In this document: positions 1 through 8,123 of the stretch, piece by piece
How the letters are laid out: each line of letters opens with the position of its first letter
How positions within the stretch are numbered: position 1 is the first letter of the stretch
Origin: Streptomyces noursei
Lineage (GTDB): Bacteria; Actinomycetota; Actinomycetes; Streptomycetales; Streptomycetaceae
Length of the DNA stretch: 64,000 nucleotides
Direction: 5' to 3'
NCBI RefSeq assembly: GCF_016917755.1
Contig: NZ_CP070326.1
Coordinates: 7,626,001-7,690,000 of the forward strand
Position numbers and translations under genes: made by a program
Notes under the pieces: model-generated
The model's input: the letters and a program-made list of their open reading frames with translations, nothing else
Databases searched by the model: none
Told to the model about the DNA's origin: nothing

Positions 1-2
1 TA

Positions 3-230
3 GCGGGGATCGCGGCGGCCTTGGGGCTTTGCGTTGTTCCTGCCACGGCCTGTGCCGGTCCGCCCCCGCCCCCGCCCCCGCCCCCGCCCCCGCACGACAC
101 GGGTACCAGCGCGTACCTGCAGACGGGCGCAGCCCGCTGCCCCATCCATATCAGGCTGCCCACGTGCCGCGAACTCGAAGGGACGGTCGAGGAAGGCTGC
201 CCCTGTAGTAGTTCGACTCGATCATTCTGA
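3..230 (+). CDS. Possible 3' part of a small secreted protein with a polyproline stretch (cut by window edge)
   Basis: An open frame runs from the window edge to a stop at 230. Its first 20 or so residues look like the end of a signal peptide (Ala/Leu/Val-rich, then PATACAG), followed by 11 prolines encoded by a C5G hexamer repeat and a Cys-containing tail. No family is recognised. The start lies outside the window and the frame could be chance, because the same repeat gives Arg-Pro in another frame. Confidence 0.3.
   Translation, partial: AGIAAALGLCVVPATACAGPPPPPPPPPPPHDTGTSAYLQTGAARCPIHIRLPTCRELEGTVEEGCPCSSSTRSF
60..93. repeat. CCCCCG hexanucleotide microsatellite
   Basis: About five and a half tandem copies of a C5G hexamer. 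In one frame it encodes a polyproline run, in another an Arg-Pro run. Such tracts are prone to slippage in high-GC genomes. From 231 to 420 no further gene is visible. Confidence 0.8.
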
Positions 231-420
231 GGGTCATGGCTGACCGGCCGGTCCTGGTCCCGGCCCCGGTACACCCGCGACTCCGACTTGGCCGGTGGCC
301 AAGGCAGTGGGCGCGGCCATCGGCCGCCCCGGAGAGGCAACGTCGTGATCGGCAACGTCGTGAACTGGCGGGGACGTTCGGTCGCCGATCCGGCCTCATC
401 GGGCGACCCGGCCGAGAACG

Positions 421-960
421 TCAGACTCCCGCACCCCGGGCGATGCGAAACAGTACGTTCGGGCGCAGTGGCCCTTCGGGCGCGGCGGGGTCGTCGAAGT
501 CGTCGGCCGGGTCCCGGGTCATCCCGATCCGGCGCATCACCGCCTGGGAACGGAGGTTGGTCGCCGTGGTCACCGCGAGGATCTCGGGAAGCCCGAGCGT
601 GTCGAAGCCGTAGGCCAGAACCGCCGTCGCGGCCTCGGTGGCGTAGCCCTGGCCCCAGGCCGATCGGGCGAGCCTCCAGCCGATCTCCACTCCGGTGAAC
701 GGCATCCCGTCGTCCACCTGGTCCAGACCCGCGAAGCCGATGAACTCGCCCGTGGCCCGCGCCTCAACGGCCCACCATCCATAGCCTCGCTGGTCGAACT
801 CGGCCTGGAACTGCGCCACAGAGGCATCGCTCTGCTCACGGGTGAGCACGTCGCCCAAGTGCTCACGAACCTCGGGGTCGGCGTTCATGGCCGCCCATGG
901 TTCAAGGTCGGCGGCACGCCATCGACGGAGGATGAGGCGATCGGTGAGCAACTCGGTCAT
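421..960 (-). CDS. GNAT family N-acetyltransferase (RimJ/RimL type)
   Basis: A 179-residue cytoplasmic acetyltransferase predicted to move an acetyl group from acetyl-CoA to an amine. It opens with TDRLILRRWRAADLEPWAAM, the typical start of the Acetyltransf_3/RimJ-RimL branch. It has the acetyl-CoA loop WGQGYATEA at about residues 108-116 and the NLRSQAVMRRIGM helix near the C-terminus. Length fits the family. The frame extends upstream to 996, but the family alignment begins at Met 960, so that start is chosen; the ribosome site is weak. It stands alone, tail-to-head with the sigma factor gene downstream on the map. Substrate is unknown. Confidence 0.85.
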   Translation of the reverse strand: MTELLTDRLILRRWRAADLEPWAAMNADPEVREHLGDVLTREQSDASVAQFQAEFDQRGYGWWAVEARATGEFIGFAGLDQVDDGMPFTGVEIGWRLARSAWGQGYATEAATAVLAYGFDTLGLPEILAVTTATNLRSQAVMRRIGMTRDPADDFDDPAAPEGPLRPNVLFRIARGAGV

Positions 961-1124
961 GCCGCCCAGCCAACGTGAGTTCTCCGCGCGAAGCAATCCG
1001 TTTTCTCAAGGCTCCACCTCCGCCCTCCCCGGCCCTGCCCGTTGGGGGGCGACCGCTCCGGCCACGACCGCACCAAGTGCCGTGGCGGCAGACGGCAGAC
1101 GGCAGACGAGCCCACCCGTCAGCG

Positions 1125-2309
1125 TCAGCGAGCCCGGCGGGAGTTGAGCCGGGCGGCCTGGCGCGTCAGGTAGTCGCGCTCGGCGAGGTTGGGTGCCTGG
1201 TGGGCCGCCTCGGCGTACAGCTGTGCCGCCCTTGCCAGGTCGCCGTCGCGCTCGTGGAGGTAGGCCGCCACCGCGGCATACCGGGGCAGTGTGGCGTCCA
1301 GTGTCGCGAGCGCCGCCAGGCCGGCGCGCGGACCATCGGCCTCGCCGACGGCGACCGCGCGGTTGAGCCGGACGACCGGACTGTCGGTCAGTCGCACGAG
1401 CTCGTCGTACCACTCGACGATCTGTACCCAGTCGGTCTCCTCGGCGGTGGGCGCGTCGGCGTGCAGGGCGGCGATGGCCGCCTGCGCCTGGAACTCGCCG
1501 AGCCGGTCGCGGGCGAGGGCCGCCTGCAGGATCTCGACGCCTTCGGCGATCGCCCGGGTGTCCCACCGGCCGCGGTCCTGCTCGGCGAGCGGTACCAGGC
1601 TGCCGTCGGACGCGGTCCGGGCGGCGCGTCGGGCGTGGTGGAGCAGCATCAGCGCGAGCAGCCCGGCCACCTCCGGGTGGTCGATCGCGGCGGCGAGCTG
1701 CCGGGTGAGCCGGATGGCCTCGGCGGCGAGGTCCACGTCGCCGGAGTAGCCCTCGTTGAAGACCAGGTAGAGGACGCGCAGCACGGTGGCGACGTCGCCG
1801 GGCCGGTCGAGCCTCACGCCGGAGACGGTGCGCTTGGCCCGGCTGATGCGCTGCGCCATGGTCGCCTCGGGCACCAGGTACGCCTGGGCGATCTGACGTG
1901 TGGTCAGGCCGCCGACGGCGCGCAACGTGAGAGCGACCGCCGACGCGGGTGTCAGTGCCGGGTGGGCGCACAGGAAGTAGAGCTGGAGCGTGTCGTCCAC
2001 CGAGGGCGCGGGTCCGGGGGCCGGCTCCTGGTCGACGTGGTCCTCGCGCCGGCGGCGGGCGGCGTCCGCCCGGGTCGCGTCGAGGTACTTGCGCCAGGCC
2101 ACGGTGGTCAGCCACCCCTTGGGGTCGCGAATGGGGTCTCCCCTGCTCGAGCGAAGCCGAGAGCTTGAGGAAGGGGCATCGGGCCAGACACGGACCGCCT
2201 CGACCAGCGCGTCCTGCACGGCGTCCTCGGCCGCCGCGAAGTCGGCTCCGCGGCGGACGAGGATGCCGAGCACGCTCGGCGTGAGGCTCCGGAGCAGGGC
2301 CTCGTTCAT
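1125..2309 (-). CDS. ECF RNA polymerase sigma factor with DUF6596-type C-terminal domain (YCII-associated)
   Basis: A 394-residue ECF sigma factor. Region 2 is near the start (AEDAVQDALVEAVRVWP), region 4 holds ALTLRAVGGLTTRQIAQAYLV at about residues 120-145, and a long helical C-terminal extension follows (VFNEGYSGD, LNRAVAVGEADGPRAGL). These are hallmarks of the group linked to YCII proteins. The YCII gene lies 8 bp upstream on the same strand, so the two are co-transcribed and translationally close. Met 2309 is chosen because the family starts at MNEALL; a longer in-frame extension is the shadow of the upstream gene. Oddity: about 13 extra residues (SSSSRLRSSRGDP) between PDAP and IRDPKGWL are encoded by a short genomic repeat. 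Target genes are unknown. Confidence 0.92.
   Translation of the reverse strand: MNEALLRSLTPSVLGILVRRGADFAAAEDAVQDALVEAVRVWPDAPSSSSRLRSSRGDPIRDPKGWLTTVAWRKYLDATRADAARRRREDHVDQEPAPGPAPSVDDTLQLYFLCAHPALTPASAVALTLRAVGGLTTRQIAQAYLVPEATMAQRISRAKRTVSGVRLDRPGDVATVLRVLYLVFNEGYSGDVDLAAEAIRLTRQLAAAIDHPEVAGLLALMLLHHARRAARTASDGSLVPLAEQDRGRWDTRAIAEGVEILQAALARDRLGEFQAQAAIAALHADAPTAEETDWVQIVEWYDELVRLTDSPVVRLNRAVAVGEADGPRAGLAALATLDATLPRYAAVAAYLHERDGDLARAAQLYAEAAHQAPNLAERDYLTRQAARLNSRRAR
2130..2177. repeat. Short Streptomyces-type interspersed repeat inserted in frame in the sigma factor gene
   Basis: On the coding (minus) strand this stretch contains CTCTCGGCTTCGCTCGAGC followed by AGGGGAGACCCCATT. The same core, CTCGGCTTCG(C/T)TCGAGC then (A/G)GGGA and ACCCCATT, recurs at 37141-37183 inside the ABC-F gene. 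It has partial dyad symmetry (CTCG/CGAG) and adds about 39 bp without breaking the reading frame. The inserted residues are absent from the family consensus as I know it. Confidence 0.7.
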
Positions 2310-2317
2310 CGGGGAGG

Positions 2318-2725
2318 TCACTCCGTGATGGTGGGCGGCGCGGTCAGGAAGGGACGCACCTCCAGCCACTCGTGGATCGGCTTGCCGCCCGCCCCCGGAG
2401 CGGCCGACAGCTCTCCGGCCAGTTCCACGGCGCGCTCGTAGGAGTCGACGTCGATCACCATCCAGCCGGCGATGAGGTCCTTGGTCTCGGCGAACGGTCC
2501 GTCGGTGACCGGCGGGCGCCCCTCGCCGTCGTACCGGACCCACGCACCCTCCGGGGCGAGCGCCTGGCCGTCGACGAACTCCCCGGTCTTCTCAAGCCGG
2601 GCCGCGAAGTCCTGCATGTACTGCACGTGCGCCGAGATCTCCTGCGGCGTCCACTGGTCCATGGGCACGTCGTTGGCCGGAGCCGGAGCGCCACGGTAGT
2701 GCTTGAGCAGCAAGTACTTGGCCAT
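2318..2725 (-). CDS. YCII/DGPF-domain protein
   Basis: A 135-residue protein of the YCII-related superfamily. It has the signature VTDGPFAETKDLIAGW at about residues 70-86 and begins MAKYLLLKHYRG, as these proteins do. A GAGGAGAAA ribosome site lies just upstream of Met 2725. YCII/DGPF proteins are ferredoxin-fold and often encoded directly before a DUF6596-type ECF sigma factor, exactly the arrangement here. The role is not established; a small-molecule or peroxide-related function has been suggested for relatives. Family assignment is secure, function is not. Confidence 0.92.
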   Translation of the reverse strand: MAKYLLLKHYRGAPAPANDVPMDQWTPQEISAHVQYMQDFAARLEKTGEFVDGQALAPEGAWVRYDGEGRPPVTDGPFAETKDLIAGWMVIDVDSYERAVELAGELSAAPGAGGKPIHEWLEVRPFLTAPPTITE

Positions 2726-3122
2726 GATGTTTCTCCTCGGTGCTGGTGCGACCCATTGTGGTCGCGTTCACCCCTGGGACGGAGCCGGTCGCGGGTTCTC
2801 GACATCGCCGGCCGAATTCTTTTCGGGCTTCCCTGAGGCTTCCATCGGGCATCCGTCCGGCAGCGGAACGACGCGATGGCCGGCGGTTCCGACGGGCCGG
2901 GTGCCGGCCGCCGCAACGTGCCGCCTGCCGGACGCGCGGAGGCGCCGGGCCCGCTTCCGGCCCGGGCCGGGAACCGCCCTGTGACGGGCCCCACGACCCG
3001 TCGCCCAAACCGTGGGTTACCGTTTTCGGACTTGTCGGACCGTCGCAGAGCCCACGCGGAGAGAACGTTTGACTCCTCACGTCTCAGCCCCTGCACCTTC
3101 CGATCCTTCGGGGAGCAGCACC
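2726..3122. other. Intergenic region (397 bp)
   Basis: This lies between the divergent YCII and lipoprotein genes. It must hold both promoters. I see no coding remnant, no long inverted repeat and no convincing -10/-35 pair, only G/C-rich sequence with a short A/T-richer patch near 3010-3030. Confidence 0.5.
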
Positions 3123-3842
3123 GTGCCCCCTGCCCGTGGCCTGCCCACGCCCCGTGCCGCCGTACGGACGGTGGCGCTGGCGGTCGTGGTGGCGGGCTCG
3201 GCGGCGCTGCTGGGCGGGTGCGCGGGGGCCGGTGTGCCCAAGAGCGCGGGGCACGCCGCGCCCATCACCGGTCCGACAGCGTTGTGGCCCGGCAGTAAAC
3301 CCGCGCCGGAGGCTTCGCCGGCCACGGGAGGCGAAGAGAAACCGCAGCCGCTGACCGCGCTGCCGCGAGTGCCGTCCGGGGACATCCGCAAGGTGTCCGC
3401 GGGCTCCGTCCTCCTGGCACAGATCGACTGGGACAAGCGCCACGACCAGTCGGCCTTCGACAAGGACGAGGAGCGCAAGATCCGCGCCTGTGCCGACAAG
3501 CCGGGATCGGCCTCCTGCCCGGTGCGAGCCCCCGAGTACCACGATCTGACCGGTGACGGGAAGGACGAGCTGATCCTCGGCGTCCAGAGCGGAAGCAACC
3601 TCCTGATCATCTACGCCTACACGGTCAAGGACGGGGTGGTGACCTCGATCCTGGGTTCCACCAGTTCCCCGCAGTCGGTGGAGGTCGCCGACCGCAAGCT
3701 GGTGATCCACGAGCCCGGTGACGCGCCCGGCTACGAGAGCCGCACGGTCTACGCCTGGGACCCTCGGCACCAGGTCATGACCATCCAGGACGTGGGCTAC
3801 GGCCGACGCGCCCCGGCCTCCGCAACCCCTTCGGGCAGGTGA
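3123..3842 (+). CDS. Putative lipoprotein encoded with a sensor kinase
   Basis: A 239-residue exported lipoprotein. From the GTG at 3123 it has an Arg-containing n-region, a hydrophobic core (VALAVVVAGSAALLGGC) and a lipobox with Cys33. A Pro/Ala-rich spacer follows, then a domain with DLTGDGKDELILGV at about residues 140-153, reminiscent of FG-GAP/VCBS repeats. A GGGGAG ribosome site sits 6 bases before the GTG; in-frame upstream starts at 3012 or 3069 would bury the signal peptide. The kinase gene begins 3 bp after its stop, so the two form an operon. This recalls lipoproteins that modulate envelope-stress kinases such as CseA, but no sequence identity is claimed. Confidence 0.75.
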   Translation: MPPARGLPTPRAAVRTVALAVVVAGSAALLGGCAGAGVPKSAGHAAPITGPTALWPGSKPAPEASPATGGEEKPQPLTALPRVPSGDIRKVSAGSVLLAQIDWDKRHDQSAFDKDEERKIRACADKPGSASCPVRAPEYHDLTGDGKDELILGVQSGSNLLIIYAYTVKDGVVTSILGSTSSPQSVEVADRKLVIHEPGDAPGYESRTVYAWDPRHQVMTIQDVGYGRRAPASATPSGR

Positions 3843-3845
3843 GTC

Positions 3846-5147
3846 ATGCGCACTCCCCAGCCGCGTCCGCCGCGGTGGCTGCATGCCTGGACGGCGACGC
3901 TCTATTGGAAGGCCAGCGTCTTCATCACCGTCATGTGCTGCCTGCTCGCCGCGGTGCTCGGCACCCTGGTGCACGTCCTGGTCGACCGGCAGACCCAGGA
4001 CCGTGCGCGCCACACGGCACTGGCGGAACTGGACCGCAGCATGTCCGCGTACGTCGCCGGGCACCCCCTCGACCGCGACGTCTCGGTGAATCCGCCGGAC
4101 CTCCCCGCTTCGCTGCGCGCGATGGTCGTACAGCGGCACGAGCGCGGAACCGAGCTCGCCACGCACCAGGGCCACCCCGTGATGTGGGCCGCCACCCCCG
4201 TCACCGGCGGAAAGGTGCTCGCGCTCCGGCTGGACTACAGCGAACAGGCGGCGTCCCTGCGCGGCCTGGACGGGGCCATCATCGGCTCCTCCGCCGCCGC
4301 GATCGCGCTCACCCTGGCCGCCGGCCTGATCTCCGTCTCCCGCATCACCCGCCGACTGCACCACACCGCCCGCGTCGCCCGGCGCATCAGCACCGGCGAT
4401 CTCGACGCCCGTGTGAACGACCCCCGTGCCCTGCGCCCCGACCGGGCCCAGGACGAGGCCGCCGCCGTGGCGACCGCCCTCGACGCGATGGCCGCCAGCC
4501 TCCAGGCCCGGCTGCACAGCGAACAGCGCTTCACCGCCGACGTCTCCCACGAGCTGCGCACCCCGCTCGCCGGGCTCCACTCCGCGGCCGAGCTGCTGCC
4601 GGCCGGTCGCCCGACGGACATGGTGCGCGACCGTGTCCAGGCCCTGCGCGGACTGACCGAGGATCTGCTGGAGATCTCCCGGCTCGACGCCCAGGTCGAG
4701 AGCGCCGACCTCGACATCCACCTCTTGGGCCCGCTGGCCGAGCGCGCGGTACGGGCCACCGGAACGACGACAGAGGTCCGCATCGTGCGGGACGGCCCGG
4801 TCGAGACCGACCGGCGCAGGCTCGAACGCGTCCTGGGAAACCTCGTCACCAACGCCCACAAACACGGTCGCTCGCCCGTCGTGGTCACCGTCAACGCCCC
4901 GGTCATCACCGTGCGCGACCACGGTGACGGCTACCCCGCCTATCTCCTCGACCAGGGTCCCCAGCGCTTCCGGAGCCAGTCGGGCGGATCCGAGGAGGGC
5001 AGGCGGACCGGCCACGGTCTCGGTCTGACCATCGCCGCCGGCCAGGCCCACGTCCTCGGAGCCGACCTCCGCTTCTCCAACGCCCCCGACGGCGGGGCCG
5101 TCGCCGAACTCCACCTGCCGCCCTCCCCGGAGCAGCTCCCCCACTGA
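3846..5147 (+). CDS. Membrane sensor histidine kinase (HAMP-HisKA-HATPase)
   Basis: A 433-residue two-component kinase. It has a TM helix at about residues 22-45, an extracytoplasmic segment of roughly 95 residues, a second TM at about 142-165 and a HAMP linker. The HisKA motif TADVSHELRTPLAG carries the phospho-acceptor His235. The HATPase domain has the N-box NLVTNAHKHG, VRDHGDGY and GHGLGLTIA. A response regulator normally sits next to such a kinase, but none is visible on either side, so it may be an orphan or signal to a distant partner. It is tightly linked to the preceding lipoprotein gene, which probably shares its sensing role. Confidence 0.9.
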   Translation: MRTPQPRPPRWLHAWTATLYWKASVFITVMCCLLAAVLGTLVHVLVDRQTQDRARHTALAELDRSMSAYVAGHPLDRDVSVNPPDLPASLRAMVVQRHERGTELATHQGHPVMWAATPVTGGKVLALRLDYSEQAASLRGLDGAIIGSSAAAIALTLAAGLISVSRITRRLHHTARVARRISTGDLDARVNDPRALRPDRAQDEAAAVATALDAMAASLQARLHSEQRFTADVSHELRTPLAGLHSAAELLPAGRPTDMVRDRVQALRGLTEDLLEISRLDAQVESADLDIHLLGPLAERAVRATGTTTEVRIVRDGPVETDRRRLERVLGNLVTNAHKHGRSPVVVTVNAPVITVRDHGDGYPAYLLDQGPQRFRSQSGGSEEGRRTGHGLGLTIAAGQAHVLGADLRFSNAPDGGAVAELHLPPSPEQLPH

Positions 5148-5201
5148 CCTTTCGAGTGCGTGCCGAGCGCCGAACGGCAGGCGGGACTTTGCGGACACGA
5201 C

Positions 5202-6080
5202 CTAGAGCTGGGGGTCGACGTCCAGCAGTGCAAGGAACGCGGAGGCGGCCGGTGAGAGGGGGAAGCGGCTCCAGACCAGGCGCTCCACGCGGACCGGCCC
5301 GCCGATGATCGGCACGGTCCGCAGGCCGTGGAGCTCGGCGGCGAACGCCGCGGGCAGCAGGGCGATGCCCAGTCCGTGGCGGACCATACGGGCCATGAGT
5401 TCGACCCCGGACACCTCGAAGGCGACCTCGCGCCGCAGTCCGGCCGCCGCGAACGCCAGGTCCGACTGGGCACGGGCGGCACTGCCGTCGGCGAAGTCCA
5501 CGAACGCCTCCTCGGCGAGGAGGCTGAGGTCCACCTCGTGTCGCGTGGCCAGTGGGTGGTCCGGGGCGAGCACGGCGACGTGCTGCCCGTGGGCGAGCTC
5601 CCGATCGTGGACGCCCTGCGGCCGGAATCCGGGCTGTACGCCGAGAAACGCCGCGTCCAGCCGGCCCTCGCGCACCCGCTCGACGAGCTGCTCGCTGGAA
5701 CCGGCCCGCAGGCTGATCCGTACCTGGGGGTGGCGGAGGCGGTAGTCCCGCAGCACCGCCGGGAGGTCCACCGCCGCCACCGTGGGTATCGATCCCACGG
5801 TCAGCTTGCCCCGTATCTCGCCGGTGGCCGCCGCCACTTCCGCACGAGCCCGTTCGGCCGCTTCCAGCGCCTGGCGGGCAGCGGGCAGAAACGCCTCCCC
5901 CGCGGTGGTCGTCCGCACCCGGCGACTGCTCCGCTCGAACAACCTGGCACCCAACTCCTTCTCCAGTCGGGCCACTTGGTGGCTGAGTGCGGACTGGACG
6001 ACGTGGCACCGCTCGGCGGCACGGGTGAAGCTCGCGGTCTCCGCCACCGCGATGACGTAGCGCATCTGCTGCAGATCCAT
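5202..6080 (-). CDS. LysR family transcriptional regulator
   Basis: A 292-residue LysR regulator. It has an N-terminal winged helix (MRYVIAVAETASFTRAAERC through LFERSSRRVRTT, residues 6-58), a linker helix and a periplasmic-binding-type effector domain to the C-terminus. Met 6080 is the family start; the frame continues upstream only as a shadow. The gene diverges from the VOC gene at 6297 across a 216-bp gap. That gap holds a T-N11-A box with palindromic arms, so the regulator probably controls itself and that gene. Effector unknown. Confidence 0.93.
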   Translation of the reverse strand: MDLQQMRYVIAVAETASFTRAAERCHVVQSALSHQVARLEKELGARLFERSSRRVRTTTAGEAFLPAARQALEAAERARAEVAAATGEIRGKLTVGSIPTVAAVDLPAVLRDYRLRHPQVRISLRAGSSEQLVERVREGRLDAAFLGVQPGFRPQGVHDRELAHGQHVAVLAPDHPLATRHEVDLSLLAEEAFVDFADGSAARAQSDLAFAAAGLRREVAFEVSGVELMARMVRHGLGIALLPAAFAAELHGLRTVPIIGGPVRVERLVWSRFPLSPAASAFLALLDVDPQL

Positions 6081-6082
6081 GG

Positions 6083-6105
6083 ATCCATGATGAAACACGA
6101 TGGAT
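6083..6105. promoter_or_regulatory. LysR-type operator (ATCCAT-N11-ATGGAT)
   Basis: A perfect inverted repeat, ATCCAT (6083-6088) and ATGGAT (6100-6105), is separated by exactly 11 bases. This fits the classic LysR T-N11-A recognition site. An extra ATCCAT lies at 6075-6080, overlapping the start codon of the regulator, which would suit autorepression. Confidence 0.75.
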
Positions 6106-6296
6106 ATTGATGACGAGCATGTGTTGGACCGATGGCTGCCTGCCGGGCGATGCTGAAGTCCACGACGGACCGGGCGGTCGGCAACCAGCAACCAGCGCCC
6201 AGTCACCGGCGGCCCGGACCGGACTGGTGCGGTTCGGGACCGTCGACCCGTCATGCCACCACCGGCGCCCCGGCGCCCGAACCCACGGAGACACCC

Positions 6297-6686
6297 ATGC
6301 GTGTGATCGCTTTCGACCACCTCGTCCTGAACGTCGCCGACATCGAGCGTTCGCTGGCCTTCTACACCGGTCCGCTGGGGCTGGAACCGGTGCGGGTGGA
6401 GGAGTGGCGCGCCGGCAAGGCCCCCTTCCCGTCCGTACGGGTGAGCCCCACCACCCTCATCGACCTCATCAAGGCGTCCGACGAACGACCGCACAGCTCC
6501 AACGTCGACCACATCTGCCTGGTGGTCGAACCGCTGGACTGGCAGCAGGTCGTCGATTCCGGCGTCTTCACCGTGCTGGACGGCCCCGGTGAACGCTTCG
6601 GTGCCCGCGGCACCGCACTCTCCCTCTACGTACAGGACCCGGACGGCAACACCGTCGAACTGCGCTGGTACCCGCAGGACGCCTGA
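6297..6686 (+). CDS. VOC (glyoxalase/bleomycin-resistance fold) protein
   Basis: A 129-residue single VOC module. It opens with FDHLVLNVADIERSLAFYTG (metal-ligand His near residue 7) and closes with LYVQDPDGNTVELRWY (Glu near residue 122), with NVDHICLVVE in the middle supplying another His. These fit a metal-dependent glyoxalase, dioxygenase or fosfomycin/bleomycin-resistance type. Met 6297 is chosen because the fold starts there and CGGAG lies upstream. It is divergent from the LysR gene and probably its target. Substrate unknown. Confidence 0.9.
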   Translation: MRVIAFDHLVLNVADIERSLAFYTGPLGLEPVRVEEWRAGKAPFPSVRVSPTTLIDLIKASDERPHSSNVDHICLVVEPLDWQQVVDSGVFTVLDGPGERFGARGTALSLYVQDPDGNTVELRWYPQDA

Positions 6687-6792
6687 CCTCCATCGCCCAT
6701 GGCGATTCATCGGACACCCCCGAGGCCAGCACACCGCCGCCAGCGCGCCTACGGATCGGCCGCCGGCGTGCCGCGGCGGCTAACCTGACGGC

Positions 6793-7242
6793 ATGGAAGC
6801 AATCCTGGTCAGCGCGTGCCTGCGCGGGGTGCCCTGCCGGTTCGACGGACGTCACAAGGCGTCGTCCGAGATCGAGGAGGCGGTGGCAGGTCGCGATGTC
6901 GTCTCCTTCTGCCCGGAGGTCGCGGGCGGACTCGCCACACCTCGACGGCCTGCGGAGCTGGTGGGCGGCGACGGGCACGACGTGCTCGACGGCAGGGCGA
7001 GGGTCGTCGAGGACACGGGTCGTGATGTGACGGCACAGTTCGTCGACGGGGCACACCGCGCACTCGCGGCGGCGCGTAACGGCGGCTGCACCGAGGCGCT
7101 GCTCATGCCGCGCAGTCCCTCGTGCGGGCGTGGGGCGGTGTACGACGGGTCGTTCGCCGGCGAGCTGGTGCCCGGGGACGGGGTGACGGCGGCACTGTTC
7201 GAGCGGAACGGGATCACCGTGCGCCCTGCGCCCGGAGTCTGA
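6793..7242 (+). CDS. DUF523 family protein
   Basis: A 149-residue DUF523 protein. Diagnostic elements are ILVSACLRGVPCRFDG at the N-terminus, SFCPEVAGGL near residue 42 and LLMPRSPSCGRGAVYDG near residues 103-119. The conserved cysteines suggest thiol or cofactor chemistry, but no activity is established. Full length for the family. It stands alone between the VOC gene and a C/T-rich repeat. Confidence 0.9.
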   Translation: MEAILVSACLRGVPCRFDGRHKASSEIEEAVAGRDVVSFCPEVAGGLATPRRPAELVGGDGHDVLDGRARVVEDTGRDVTAQFVDGAHRALAAARNGGCTEALLMPRSPSCGRGAVYDGSFAGELVPGDGVTAALFERNGITVRPAPGV

Positions 7243-7305
7243 CGAGGGGCCGGGGCGGGGCGCGGCTGCGACTGCGACGGACGTTGGCCACGCTGCCGCC
7301 TCACG

Positions 7306-7340
7306 CCTCCTCCCCCTCCCCCTCCCCCTCCCCCTCCCCC
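7306..7340. repeat. CCCCTC hexanucleotide microsatellite
   Basis: About five tandem copies of a C/T hexamer lie in the 196-bp gap between the convergent DUF523 and TetR genes. No rho-independent hairpin is evident beside it. Confidence 0.8.
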
Positions 7341-7438
7341 GACCGCAACCCCACTCCCACCACAACGAGTTGGCCGGGCGAGCGCCACGTCGTCGATATG
7401 GTCGCCGGGGTTGCCTCCGACCCGGCTCCAGGATCTCT

Positions 7439-8029
7439 CTACGGCTCTGCTCGCGTCCGTGGATCAGGGGCGGGTGGCAGCGCGGTGTCGTCGCCGAGGG
7501 CCGCGGTGAGCCATGGCCGAAGGACCGTTTCGATCTGCGGCTCGGAAATGTCGGCGAGTGCGTCGAGTTCGAGGAAATGCCGCGCGATGGTGAGGCCGAG
7601 AATGCTGCTGACGGTCAGCGCCGCCCGCAGCTCGGCGTCGCCGTCGTCGCTGCTGCGCGCCAGGTTGACAACCCGCTCGTCGAGGAAGTTCTTCATCGCC
7701 CTCGTCGCCTCCGGCGCGGTCAGCATCGAGCGTACGAGGGCCCGGGTTTCGGGCGGTAGCTCGCCCAGGCGGACGTCGAGGACCTCGAAGAGGTGTGCGG
7801 CGACATCGTCGTCGGTGCTTTCGCGGTCGAGCCGGGCGGCCAGGGCGAAGAGGTCGTTCTTGGAGCCGTAGTGCTGAATGACGAGGGAGGGGTCGACCCC
7901 GGCTCGTTGGGCGATGGCGCGCACGGTGGTCCCTTCGAGCCCGCGTTCGCCGAACTCGACCTGTGCGGCTTCGAGGATCCGTTGGGCGGTGGCGGCGCGC
8001 TTGGCCGCGCGTGTCGTCGGTTCATCCAC
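7439..8029 (-). CDS. TetR family transcriptional repressor
   Basis: A 196-residue TetR regulator with the N-terminal HTH (RILEAAQVEFGERGLEGTTVRAIAQRAGVDPSLVIQHYGSK motif, residues 15-55) and an AcrR/TetR_C-type ligand domain. The annotatable ATG at 8071 would fall inside a 29-bp inverted repeat that looks like the operator. The GTG at 8029, giving a start at VDEPTTRAAKR, is therefore preferred. It is divergent from the amidohydrolase gene and probably represses it and itself. Ligand unknown. Confidence 0.9.
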   Translation of the reverse strand: MDEPTTRAAKRAATAQRILEAAQVEFGERGLEGTTVRAIAQRAGVDPSLVIQHYGSKNDLFALAARLDRESTDDDVAAHLFEVLDVRLGELPPETRALVRSMLTAPEATRAMKNFLDERVVNLARSSDDGDAELRAALTVSSILGLTIARHFLELDALADISEPQIETVLRPWLTAALGDDTALPPAPDPRTRAEP

Positions 8030-8047
8030 GCAATTGACTCTACAACC

Positions 8048-8076
8048 GTTGAGCGAAGCTGCTAACTTCACTCAAC
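8048..8076. promoter_or_regulatory. Inverted-repeat operator in the TetR/amidohydrolase divergent promoter
   Basis: Arms GTTGAGCGAAG (8048-8058) and CTTCACTCAAC (8066-8076) match at 10 of 11 positions around a 7-bp spacer. Size, symmetry and position between divergent genes are typical of a TetR operator. No convincing -10/-35 pair could be assigned. Confidence 0.75.
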
Positions 8077-8123
8077 AGAACATGAGCCAACGAGTCGGCG
8101 AAGCAACGCGCCACAGGAGCATG

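Noticed and set aside
21..243. Second frame giving an Arg-Pro repeat protein
   Set aside because: A by-product of the C5G hexamer; no sensible start or domain.
3084..5198. 704-residue minus-strand frame opposite the lipoprotein and kinase genes
   Set aside because: Antisense shadow of two well-supported genes; low-complexity Arg/Gly/Val composition and no family motifs.
8034..8068. TTGACT and TAACTT as a -35/-10 pair for the amidohydrolase
   Set aside because: Spacer would be 23 bp, too long for a standard promoter.
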